Assembly (NCBI GenBank): GCA_036480375.1
Contig: JAZGGI010000003.1
Span: 1-64,000, forward strand
Length of the DNA: 64,000 nucleotides
DNA from: Candidatus Zixiibacteriota bacterium
Lineage (GTDB): Bacteria > Zixibacteria > MSB-5A5 > GN15 > JAAZOE01
Direction: 5' to 3'
The translations under genes were made by a program, and so were the position numbers. The notes beneath the pieces are model-generated. The model had not been told where the DNA came from. It searched no databases and saw only the letters and a program-made list of their open reading frames with translations. Below, piece after piece: positions 39,635-47,869 of the stretch; within the stretch, counting starts at the first letter, position 1, and every line of letters starts with the position of its first letter.

Positions 39635-40993
39635 TCAATTTGTCGATTTAAATAGCTTGCGAATGGATGGTAGCAATGTGGTGTAAGCTATCGTAATAAT
39701 ATGGTCATTTCCTTCAAGAACCGTCTCACCATCCGGGATAATCATGGTGTCGCCGCGAATAATAATACCGATAATGGCGCCCTTTCGGATTTTTTTCCAG
39801 GCTTTTTTCAAAGGGATACCGACGACTTTGGAATTTTCCGGGATAGTCATACCCACCGCTTCAATCTCGGCGTCGCCCAGCCGGACAACGGAACCGAAAT
39901 AACCGCGGCTGATAATTTGCATGATTTCTTTCGCGGCCGTTACCCGCGGATTGATGACATGATCAATCCCGATCGAATGAAACAGGTGATCCTGTTTTTC
40001 ATCCATGGAAACGGCAATGACTTCCCGGGCGCCCTCAGATTTGGCCAATAGGGCTGATAACATATTATAATCGGCTTCATTGGAGGAGGCAATAAAAAAG
40101 TCGGCCCGATTAATATCCATCTCCTTTAATGTATCGGCCTCGGTACAATCGCCAAAAATCACATCAGTCTTACTGAGTTCGGCGGCCATTAATTCGGCAT
40201 GTTCTTTATCGGGATCGGCCAATATTAAGGTGGGGACTTTTTCCTGGATAGCCGAAGCCAGCTGCATTGTGGATAAATTATTTCCGGTTATGATGACACG
40301 TTTCACCGGAGCCGGGGATTCATATATCAATTCCATGAATCGGGGCGCGACTTCGCGCGGGAATAGGGAAAACACCTTATCTCCAGCTTCTATGACAAAT
40401 TCACCCGGTGGAATAATACCTTTGCCGTCTCGAATCACGGCAGCAACAAGAAAGATATTCGGTTCGATAAGGCCGCGAAGTTCGATTAGCGATTTACCCA
40501 CTATCGGCATCCCGGCCACAATTTGGTAACCGCGTAAAAATATATTGCCGTCTTCAAAATTGACGGCTTCCCGGGCTCCGGGGGTATCTATATATTGAAG
40601 GATCGAATCGACGACGACCTGCTCGGGGAAAATAAATTGAGTAACTCCCAAATCTATCAGGCTGACATGCCGGTCCGGAGATATAAATTCGCGGTTGCGC
40701 AGTCGGGCAATGCGCTGAGTAACTCCATATTGCCGGGCGATACTGCAGACTAAGATATTTATTTCGTCAACGGGCGTGACGGCTATAACCATATCCGCAT
40801 TTTCGATTCCGGCCTGTTGAAGAACAGTGGGCGAAGACCCCGATCCGGACAACACCTGCAGGTCCATTTTTTCCGCTATATGTTCAGCAATATCAGGTGT
40901 CTGCTCGATCAAGATAACGGTATGCTTGTCATGCAGCAATTGCCGAGCCAGGCTATAGCCGACTACTCCCCCGCCAACGATAACAATTCTCAC
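39635..40993 (-). CDS. trkA: Trk-type potassium uptake regulator, TrkA
   Basis: 452 residues from a GTG at 40993. I prefer this to an ATG 21 codons upstream because it begins directly at the Rossmann fold (VRIVIVGGGVVGYSLARQL), has GCGGAG upstream and gives the standard length. Two RCK-N nucleotide-binding domains (first GGGVVG; second VIITGNNLSTMQLA near residue 230) alternate with two RCK-C domains. It binds NAD(H)/ATP and gates TrkH. c-di-AMP binds RCK-C domains in some bacteria, and cdaA lies in this same window. Confidence 0.94.
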   Translation of the reverse strand: MRIVIVGGGVVGYSLARQLLHDKHTVILIEQTPDIAEHIAEKMDLQVLSGSGSSPTVLQQAGIENADMVIAVTPVDEINILVCSIARQYGVTQRIARLRNREFISPDRHVSLIDLGVTQFIFPEQVVVDSILQYIDTPGAREAVNFEDGNIFLRGYQIVAGMPIVGKSLIELRGLIEPNIFLVAAVIRDGKGIIPPGEFVIEAGDKVFSLFPREVAPRFMELIYESPAPVKRVIITGNNLSTMQLASAIQEKVPTLILADPDKEHAELMAAELSKTDVIFGDCTEADTLKEMDINRADFFIASSNEADYNMLSALLAKSEGAREVIAVSMDEKQDHLFHSIGIDHVINPRVTAAKEIMQIISRGYFGSVVRLGDAEIEAVGMTIPENSKVVGIPLKKAWKKIRKGAIIGIIIRGDTMIIPDGETVLEGNDHIITIAYTTLLPSIRKLFKSTN

Positions 40994-41141
40994 ACAATTC
41001 TCCGCGTTTAAAAACCCGGTCCGTCCGGTAAAGACCACAGCTTCACATGAATTCACAAATAAACTAAGACATTAGTAATCAATCTGTCAATATTAAATGA
41101 CTGACATTTTGAGTCGATGGTAAATCAAAATAGACGCTATT

Positions 41142-41169
41142 AAAAAGGCGGCCGCGGGCCGCCTTTTTC
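41142..41169 (-). terminator. Rho-independent terminator after the C1B peptidase gene
   Basis: AAAAAGGCGGCC, a three-base loop GCG, then GGCCGCCTTTTT: a perfect GC-rich stem flanked by A and T runs, 12 bp past the peptidase stop codon. It isolates that gene from trkA. Confidence 0.9.
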
Positions 41170-41181
41170 GATATAAAGTGT

Positions 41182-42597
41182 TTAATTGTTTTCTCTAACG
41201 ACTTCTCCCATGGGATCCCAGGGCGTCAGCATAATCGGTTTCGATTTTGAGATATCGAGCAAATCTTTTGATAAATACCGCTTGTGAATGATAACTCCAT
41301 ACATATAGCGATCGAACCAGTCATCATAAAGGTACCATTTTCCGTCGTCTCCCCGCTTGGAACCCCAGCTATTTTCAACCAGCCATTTGCTTGGAAAATT
41401 ATCGACCGTATCGACTCCCATAAAAGCCATGGCATGGGTTGAGCCGATTAATCCCAGATGCATCAAATCTTCTCTGGGCAGATTGAATTCGAGCCCCAGG
41501 ATAGATTCGTAATCGTATATGCCCAGCCTCATGATGCCTTTGTCGCTATAATTTTCCTGACCGATATCCATCGCAAACCAGACCGGCATAGAATCAAGAA
41601 TAGATTTCATCGTATACATTTTCATCGTATCGATTGGCACGTTGACAATCATCAGATCTGGTTCATCATACATATTTCGACTCAGGGTCATGTTATAATT
41701 CAAATATAAGTCCTTACCGGGATAGTTAAACAACGCCACAAAATCATCAAGATCATCGCTGATGGCGGCTTTGAAGAAAGACTTGGGAGTATATGTTTCC
41801 GTTACGGTGCCTTCAACGGTGGTATCGGCTAATTCATGGCGCCAGGTAAATTCGGTCGGGGGCTGGCCCAGATGCAAAACCAGCAGTCGATAAGTTTCGG
41901 CGAGCATTTCTTCTTTTCTCTGCGACAAATCTTTTTCTGATATACCGTCCCGGGCCATGTTTCTCAATTCCATTCCAAATCCCTTAACAAGAAGTTTGAG
42001 GAATCCATTCATGCGTCCGGTTGCTGAGCTATTATGAGTTTCCGGCATTATTTCCTTGGGCGCCAAACCGTACTTTTTTACCAGCGCCGTAAAATAATTC
42101 CACCAGCCACCATCACCAATATTATCGCGCATAACCATTTCCATTTCGCGATCGTCAATAGGGCGATCGGCCAAATCAATCATCCTTTGCAGGAAGTAAT
42201 TTGATTTCTCGAATTTATCCCAGAAATGGATATAATTTTGAGAAAACTCTAAATCTTTAACCTTTAGATTTTTCATAGCCTGGATGCGCAAGACATTGAC
42301 TCCGGCAAATATCCAGCATCTTCCCGAGCTTTTCTGACTTGTTATATCGCTGGTTTTTATTTTGTGATTAACATGATTATTATGGGCAATCATCTTTTCC
42401 CGATTGACGGCAAATTCCTTGATGTCTTTATTGGCCAGAATATTACCGATTGTTTTATCCGTTTGTGTCATCGGTTTCGCCTGCAACTGGTCAATGAATT
42501 TTTCGGAAATCCCCCCATCATTTTTGGCAAGCGATGCTGTCGCTCCCATGATAATAAGCAGCCCCAACAAAAGAATTGCAGAAAGTTTTGAAGTCAT
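41182..42597 (-). CDS. Secreted C1B (bleomycin hydrolase/aminopeptidase C-like) peptidase
   Basis: 471 residues. Papain-fold cysteine aminopeptidase: catalytic Cys in SSGRCWIFAGVNVLR near residue 94, His in STHAMAFMGVD near residue 388, Asn in WLVENSWGSKRGDDGKWYLYDDWF. Most family members are cytosolic; this one has an N-terminal signal peptide (MTSKLSAILLLGLLIIMGATASLA), so it should act in the periplasm or outside. The C-terminus lacks a type IX sorting domain. Aminopeptidase trimming of peptides is the likely role. Confidence 0.9.
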   Translation of the reverse strand: MTSKLSAILLLGLLIIMGATASLAKNDGGISEKFIDQLQAKPMTQTDKTIGNILANKDIKEFAVNREKMIAHNNHVNHKIKTSDITSQKSSGRCWIFAGVNVLRIQAMKNLKVKDLEFSQNYIHFWDKFEKSNYFLQRMIDLADRPIDDREMEMVMRDNIGDGGWWNYFTALVKKYGLAPKEIMPETHNSSATGRMNGFLKLLVKGFGMELRNMARDGISEKDLSQRKEEMLAETYRLLVLHLGQPPTEFTWRHELADTTVEGTVTETYTPKSFFKAAISDDLDDFVALFNYPGKDLYLNYNMTLSRNMYDEPDLMIVNVPIDTMKMYTMKSILDSMPVWFAMDIGQENYSDKGIMRLGIYDYESILGLEFNLPREDLMHLGLIGSTHAMAFMGVDTVDNFPSKWLVENSWGSKRGDDGKWYLYDDWFDRYMYGVIIHKRYLSKDLLDISKSKPIMLTPWDPMGEVVRENN

Positions 42598-42626
42598 AAA
42601 AACTCCTTTTAAGATCGAAAGATAAT

Positions 42627-45134
42627 TTATTTCATGATAACGATTTTTCCGATTTGTTCTCCCATCTCCGATGAAACGGTATATATATATATTCCCGTGG
42701 TGATAGCTTGAGTATTACGCGAGATGACATTCCAGGTTTCGTGCTGGGCTTTGGGGCCGCCATCGGGCTTAAAATGTTTAATCTCCTTAACCAGATCGCC
42801 AGCCAGAGTAAATATCCTGATAGTACAAATTTTCGGCAAATTGATAAAGTGGATAGCCCGGGTACGTTCGGCGGAACGGGTGCGATCTCTATTTTCATAT
42901 CCGGCCGAGGCATACCCGCCGTCAATCCGGTAAGGATTTGGATAGACCTGAACCTTTAGCGCTTCCTCCTCAACTAATTCCGCTGACGGCAAAGCGTAAG
43001 CTTGAACCGCGTTGAGATTCGGGGCTGATTCCATGGCCGAGAGGGCCGCTTTTCGGCTCCCAAAATCAAAAGCCGTAACCGAAACGTAATATGGTACCGA
43101 GGGTTGCAGATTATCTAAAACATACTCATATTCGTAGAACCTGTGATGACCATTTTCAGTTATGTCAGAAGGATCATCCGGGTCGGAATCGGCGTAAACC
43201 TTTCTTATGCCACGCGGCTTTGATAATGAGGATTGATTCCAATCCTGCGCACGAAAATAGAAAAAATTTCCATCTTTGGCATAAGAGTTATCCGGTGATA
43301 AGTACTGATTGGGATCGAATCCCGGTCCCAATAAAGCCGAGATAGATTCCCGTGATAGAGGAATATCGGATTGTTTCCAGGTCTGTAATCTTGTATCCCA
43401 TGTGTACATATTGTAATTTTCGAGGTCATACGAAGTCACCAACACATAATCAGCTTCTCGATTATCTTCTCCAAAATACACCCGATAGCCTTCAAAATCT
43501 TTCAAGCCGGAGAAAACATCGACATTTGTTTCCGAAATCTCGCCATTCCAGCGGATACGAAGTTTTCCATATTCGGAGGTGACGTATAGCCTGGGCGGAG
43601 GTGGCGGAGCGGCGCCGCAAAAATCGGGAATCCCATCCCCGGTATAAAAATAGGCGGCTGAATCCATCGTTAACGAATCGATAACCCAGCGAACGCTGCC
43701 CGAGTCGCCGTCACCGTCGGTATCAACACCGGGATTATCAAATATCCAATTGGCCCACATTGCGTTTCGTCCGATATCCGATAAATCAAGTCTTTCCATG
43801 TAGGCGTATGGATTATAGGGATCCCAGGTATCAGAAAAATCCCTGGCCCGTACATGAAAGTTCTCACCGGCTACGTAGGCCAGAGTAATCGGCAGTGTAT
43901 CTCCGGGCTGAATATCAAAAGGTCCAAAGGAAAATAAATAACGATTATCATAACCGTCGGCAAAATCGGTTGAGTATTGAGGCGGCCCCAACCATCCCTC
44001 CGCGGAATGATTGACGGCAGATTCAAATTGGTCATAATCAAATTCATCGTTTGACATGACATGATATTTATTTAGATCTCCGGAAGGCCGTCCCATTCCG
44101 GTTCCGAAATCTCGAAAAGGTCGTTCTTCCGAACCGGCTAACCGAGGTCCCCAATCGAGTGAGGGTTCGGGATGAGCAATCCACCAATTAAAAGAAAATC
44201 TTAAATCAGAGTTTGGAGTTCTGAGTAGTGAGGTACCGGTAACGCTGGTGGCTGAAGTGAAGTCGAAAATAAATCCGGCTTCAATGTTGGGATCGCCATC
44301 GTTATCGGCATTCCAGGCTATCCTCACGGTATCTTCAAAACCGGGAGGATTGAACGAGGGAATCGAATGCAGGTATCCGCATATATCATCTTCATATCCG
44401 CCTTGATGAGAAGCGTGATATACATCGGCATCGACATATAAGCCCAGGTAAAGCTCTTTTAACGGGAATCGGTTTATATTCCGAATGGAATAATCGAGAA
44501 TAATGAAGTCCTCAGCATAATCGTAACTCCAGGCGTAACCGCGCTGGGTTACTTCCAGACCCAAAGGAATATGAGGCCTATTATCAACCGGGTCTTCGCC
44601 GGTCAAACTTCCGCTGGTATTGGTATCAGTGAAAACACAGATAAAGTCTTGCTCTGAAACGGCGTCTGGCAAATATTCATGCGAGGTACGCATATTGCTG
44701 CGACGAATAAAGGCTCCCCGTTCACCGGCATCGGGCCAGAATTCATTAACGTCATAATTTCCATCGGAGCCGACCGAGACCAGAGTGTCTCGCCCGACAA
44801 TTGCCCCCGCCCATATTGCCGCAATATATAAATAAGTAATATCGGAGCCGGCCGGATATTCGCACGACGGGGCAGGACGGCCCGTCTCCGGATCAATATA
44901 GGTGTCGGCGAATCCGGTACCGAACATGCCGGAGTTAGTTATCGAGAGCCAGAGCTTATTTATTTTATGGACTTCAATGCCAAAATTAGGAAAATCATCC
45001 GCGGATGGTCTTAGAAAAGCGAGTTTGGAATTCTCTGAATATTCAAATTTAGATTTGGATTGACAGGGGTTGAGGAGTATAAGAGGAATAATGATTCCCG
45101 TTATCAATCCCCTGACAAAAGTCGCATTACTCAA
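42627..45134 (-). CDS. Large secreted protein with sorting domain, paralogue 1
   Basis: 835 residues. It starts at a TTG, with a hydrophobic signal (LITGIIIPLILLNPC) that could be a lipoprotein-type or ordinary signal. The body matches the two plus-strand genes at 47870 and 50655 almost end to end: H-K-I-N-K-L-W-L-S-I-T-N-S-G-M-F-G-T-G, IWAGAIVGRDTLVSVGSDG, WSYDYAEDFIILDYSI, DFCGAAPPPPP, then a fibronectin-like domain and the C-terminus VYPNPYRIDGGYA...GKIVIMK. It is the most diverged of the three. Function unknown; a surface or secreted structural protein is likely. Confidence 0.85.
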   Translation of the reverse strand: MSNATFVRGLITGIIIPLILLNPCQSKSKFEYSENSKLAFLRPSADDFPNFGIEVHKINKLWLSITNSGMFGTGFADTYIDPETGRPAPSCEYPAGSDITYLYIAAIWAGAIVGRDTLVSVGSDGNYDVNEFWPDAGERGAFIRRSNMRTSHEYLPDAVSEQDFICVFTDTNTSGSLTGEDPVDNRPHIPLGLEVTQRGYAWSYDYAEDFIILDYSIRNINRFPLKELYLGLYVDADVYHASHQGGYEDDICGYLHSIPSFNPPGFEDTVRIAWNADNDGDPNIEAGFIFDFTSATSVTGTSLLRTPNSDLRFSFNWWIAHPEPSLDWGPRLAGSEERPFRDFGTGMGRPSGDLNKYHVMSNDEFDYDQFESAVNHSAEGWLGPPQYSTDFADGYDNRYLFSFGPFDIQPGDTLPITLAYVAGENFHVRARDFSDTWDPYNPYAYMERLDLSDIGRNAMWANWIFDNPGVDTDGDGDSGSVRWVIDSLTMDSAAYFYTGDGIPDFCGAAPPPPPRLYVTSEYGKLRIRWNGEISETNVDVFSGLKDFEGYRVYFGEDNREADYVLVTSYDLENYNMYTWDTRLQTWKQSDIPLSRESISALLGPGFDPNQYLSPDNSYAKDGNFFYFRAQDWNQSSLSKPRGIRKVYADSDPDDPSDITENGHHRFYEYEYVLDNLQPSVPYYVSVTAFDFGSRKAALSAMESAPNLNAVQAYALPSAELVEEEALKVQVYPNPYRIDGGYASAGYENRDRTRSAERTRAIHFINLPKICTIRIFTLAGDLVKEIKHFKPDGGPKAQHETWNVISRNTQAITTGIYIYTVSSEMGEQIGKIVIMK

Positions 45135-45217
45135 GGATGCACCCTTTTTTCATTACACACTTTGAATTGTCAGGCCAATATAATGGGAATCATCCGGTGA
45201 AACAAGATGATATTTAT

Positions 45218-46411
45218 CTATAAATCCTGCGATTTAATCATTGAAGATATAATACGAGCGGCTTGAGAAAAACCTGAATTTTCATATCTCCCCAATCCAT
45301 TATTTATCATTCTCTCCAAATCACTATTATTTCTGAAATCGTTAACTAATTGATTGAAATTCCGAGCAGTAACATTATCCTTAATTTCATAAGCAACTCC
45401 TTGTTCAAGCGCGAATTCGGCATTCAGTGGGGCAAATGATCCGTAGTGTGGGCAAAGGATAAAGTGAGGGATTCCAAGGCCTGTCCCCCAATTAGTCCTT
45501 TCGTGCGCGGGAGCAACGAAAAAATCAATATGAGGAAACATCCTGGCTGTAGTTTCGTTTTCAATGTCTCTATTTTCGCTGTATAATATCTTCAGGTTTG
45601 ATTCTATATTTAAGGAATCTGAGAATTCAATATCCGCGCGTTTGAAATGATTTGCCAGTCTGTACCTGAATTTTCTTGAATTTCCAGTGAAAATTATGAC
45701 ATCGTGGCCATGATTTAATAATGACTCTGCAATTAGGATGATCTTATTAATGTGCGCTGACGGATGCGCCCCGGAGGAGAATATCGCGGCGTGAAATTTA
45801 TTTGTATTTCTTAATCTTTCCAGGCGCGATTCAATTGTAGTCCTTAAACAGGAAATTAGTCTGTTTTCAATACATTGCCCGACGATGGTAATATTATTTG
45901 ATCGAACTCCGGCGTTTGTGAATTTATCTGCGGTAAATTGTAACGGGACAATTATTTTCCGGCAGTTTTTAACGATGGCTTCATCGGGAACGACTAATTC
46001 ACCGTGTTGGTAAACAACATTAAATCGAGGGCTGAGAATCTGAGCGAGGATAGGATGAGCAACGATTACTAATCCTGAAAAATCTTTAAGACGTTCAATT
46101 ATTTTTTTGCCCAAAATCCGTGATAAAAAAGTATTTCCCTTTCCCGGCTTTAAGTTATTTCTTAGCATGTTATATATTCTTGAAATAATTCCTCCTCGGG
46201 CCCCCAGGTAATAGATTGTGCGAATTATTTTCCAGAATAATAAAGACATTCCCGATGAAAGCGTGAATACATCGGTTCTATGGTATTTTATATCCGGGTA
46301 TTTTGTTTCAAGTATTTCGATAATGCCGTCAAGATATGTCGGATGTCCTCTTCCAATTTCAGTATATAGAAGGAAAACCGAGCATTTTTTTACGCTGCTT
46401 ACTTCAGGCAC
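45218..46411 (-). CDS. Glycosyltransferase-like protein (GT-B / family 28-like)
   Basis: 397 residues. N-terminal SVFLLYTEIGRGHPTYLDGIIEIL resembles the G-x-G-H start of MurG/UGT-type GT-B enzymes, and C-terminal FFVAPAHERTNWGTGLGIPHFILCP resembles the nucleotide-sugar binding loop where the acceptor-side Gly-rich motif would be. A middle KIIVPLQFTADKFTNAGV also fits. Donor and acceptor are unknown. The GTG start overlaps the MFS gene by 8 bp and has AAGGAAG eight bases upstream, so the two are coupled. A joint role in making and exporting a glycosylated product is possible. Confidence 0.7.
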   Translation of the reverse strand: MPEVSSVKKCSVFLLYTEIGRGHPTYLDGIIEILETKYPDIKYHRTDVFTLSSGMSLLFWKIIRTIYYLGARGGIISRIYNMLRNNLKPGKGNTFLSRILGKKIIERLKDFSGLVIVAHPILAQILSPRFNVVYQHGELVVPDEAIVKNCRKIIVPLQFTADKFTNAGVRSNNITIVGQCIENRLISCLRTTIESRLERLRNTNKFHAAIFSSGAHPSAHINKIILIAESLLNHGHDVIIFTGNSRKFRYRLANHFKRADIEFSDSLNIESNLKILYSENRDIENETTARMFPHIDFFVAPAHERTNWGTGLGIPHFILCPHYGSFAPLNAEFALEQGVAYEIKDNVTARNFNQLVNDFRNNSDLERMINNGLGRYENSGFSQAARIISSMIKSQDL

Positions 46412-47654
46412 TTGCTACGCTTCCTTTTTCGGCTTTCGAACCATTATTTACTGAGGCCGAAATTTTTCTTTCAAATTTCATATAGAGAATTCCCGCAGAA
46501 GCCGAGAAGCATGAAATAACAATCCACATGTAGGTCTGATTGTATGTAAAGGCATCGAGTAGAAATCCTCCCAGGGTGGGCCCCAATGACCAGCCTAATG
46601 TTTGGAACATGCCGAATATGCCCATGTATCTTCCATAATATCCGGGAGACGACAAATTAGCTACGATGGTTACCGAGGGCGGTGAGACAATAATTTCGGC
46701 CAGAGTTATCACAACCATGCATATAATCAGGCATATAAAGCTGGTCGCGAATCCGACACTAAAATATCCGATCGTATATATCCAGGCCCCCAGGGCTAAT
46801 TGCCTCGTTAAGCGAAACTTTTTTAACGCATCTGAAATAGGATATTGGAGGAAAACTACCATGGCTCCGTTAATTAAATAAAGAATTCCCAAATCCTGTT
46901 TGGTAATACCGATTGTATCCGTGCTGTAAACGGATAGGGCGGCAATTAACTGGGCCACCGCGAGAAAAAGAATTAGGGATATGACGCAATATTCAAAAAG
47001 CTTTTTATCCTTGCTGATATTAAATATGTCTTTCAAATTAAAATCGGATTGCCGGGATCGGGACTGAATAGGGACATCTCGCAAAAATACCATAAAAAAC
47101 AGACCGGATAAAAGCGCCATAACTCCGGAGCATAAAAATAGAGTCGCATACGATTTTTGCGCGATAAATCCTCCGGCCGCCGGACCGATGGCCCAACCCA
47201 GGTTACCGCCAATTCGCAAAAAAGCGTAAGCCGAAATCCGTTGTTCTTTTTTAACCAGGTCGGCGACCATGGCGTTGGCCGCGGGATGTACGAAAGCACC
47301 CAAAATGTAGTTAAGACCGATTATTGAGCCGATAACCCAAAATCCTTTGCCCATAGCGATCGCGATTGCAACCCCTGCAAAAGTGAAGGAACGCAATATT
47401 TGCGACCAGGCCATAAGCGGGACTCGACCCAACCGATCCGACAACTCACCTGCCACGGGCTGAGGCAATGTTCTGAGAATCGCGGAAAACCCAAAAAATA
47501 AGCCTATCGCCCCCATTGACATATGGAGTTCCTGAAAGAAATAAATGGTCATAAAGGGAATGACCATGGCAAATCCGGCCGATGTGACGAACCACCCTAC
47601 CCCAAGAATATAGACACGGGAATCAAATCCGTAAAATTTTGCAAACATTTTCAA
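46404..47654 (-). CDS. MFS transporter (drug/lipid efflux type)
   Basis: 416 residues with 12 predicted membrane helices. The motif between helices 2 and 3 (GELSDRLGRVPLMAW) is the MFS motif A, and AINPAA-like ILGAFVHPAANAMVADLV follows. C-terminal half TIVANLSSPGYYGRYMGIFGMFQTLGWSLGPTLGG is typical of the MdtG/TetA-like group. It starts at a TTG with GGAGGAAG nine bases before it; an ATG two codons later is further away from that site. A TATAAT lies at 47685-47680 but without a good -35. Confidence 0.9.
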   Translation of the reverse strand: MKMFAKFYGFDSRVYILGVGWFVTSAGFAMVIPFMTIYFFQELHMSMGAIGLFFGFSAILRTLPQPVAGELSDRLGRVPLMAWSQILRSFTFAGVAIAIAMGKGFWVIGSIIGLNYILGAFVHPAANAMVADLVKKEQRISAYAFLRIGGNLGWAIGPAAGGFIAQKSYATLFLCSGVMALLSGLFFMVFLRDVPIQSRSRQSDFNLKDIFNISKDKKLFEYCVISLILFLAVAQLIAALSVYSTDTIGITKQDLGILYLINGAMVVFLQYPISDALKKFRLTRQLALGAWIYTIGYFSVGFATSFICLIICMVVITLAEIIVSPPSVTIVANLSSPGYYGRYMGIFGMFQTLGWSLGPTLGGFLLDAFTYNQTYMWIVISCFSASAGILYMKFERKISASVNNGSKAEKGSVASA

Positions 47655-47752
47655 GAGTGATGTCTTCCTCCAGGTTGCTATTATACCGTCAAATCAGGGA
47701 TAAAGCGAGTAAGATTTATATCAGAAATTTGTAAAAAAATTACGTTTGGCAC

Positions 47753-47781
47753 TTGCCTGTCAAAGGATAAATAATTATTAT
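47753..47781 (+). promoter_or_regulatory. Probable promoter for paralogue 2
   Basis: TTGCCT, 17-bp spacer, TATTAT, leaving a leader of about 80 nt before the ATG at 47870. Four of six and five of six consensus bases match. A tract GTAAAAAAATTACG lies just upstream. Confidence 0.45.
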
Positions 47782-47869
47782 AAGTTTCTGTTTTACAAAA
47801 TGACAGCCAAATGCGTCATTATATTGAGAGGTATGAAAATTATTGTCACTTCTATATTGAGGGATTAGT

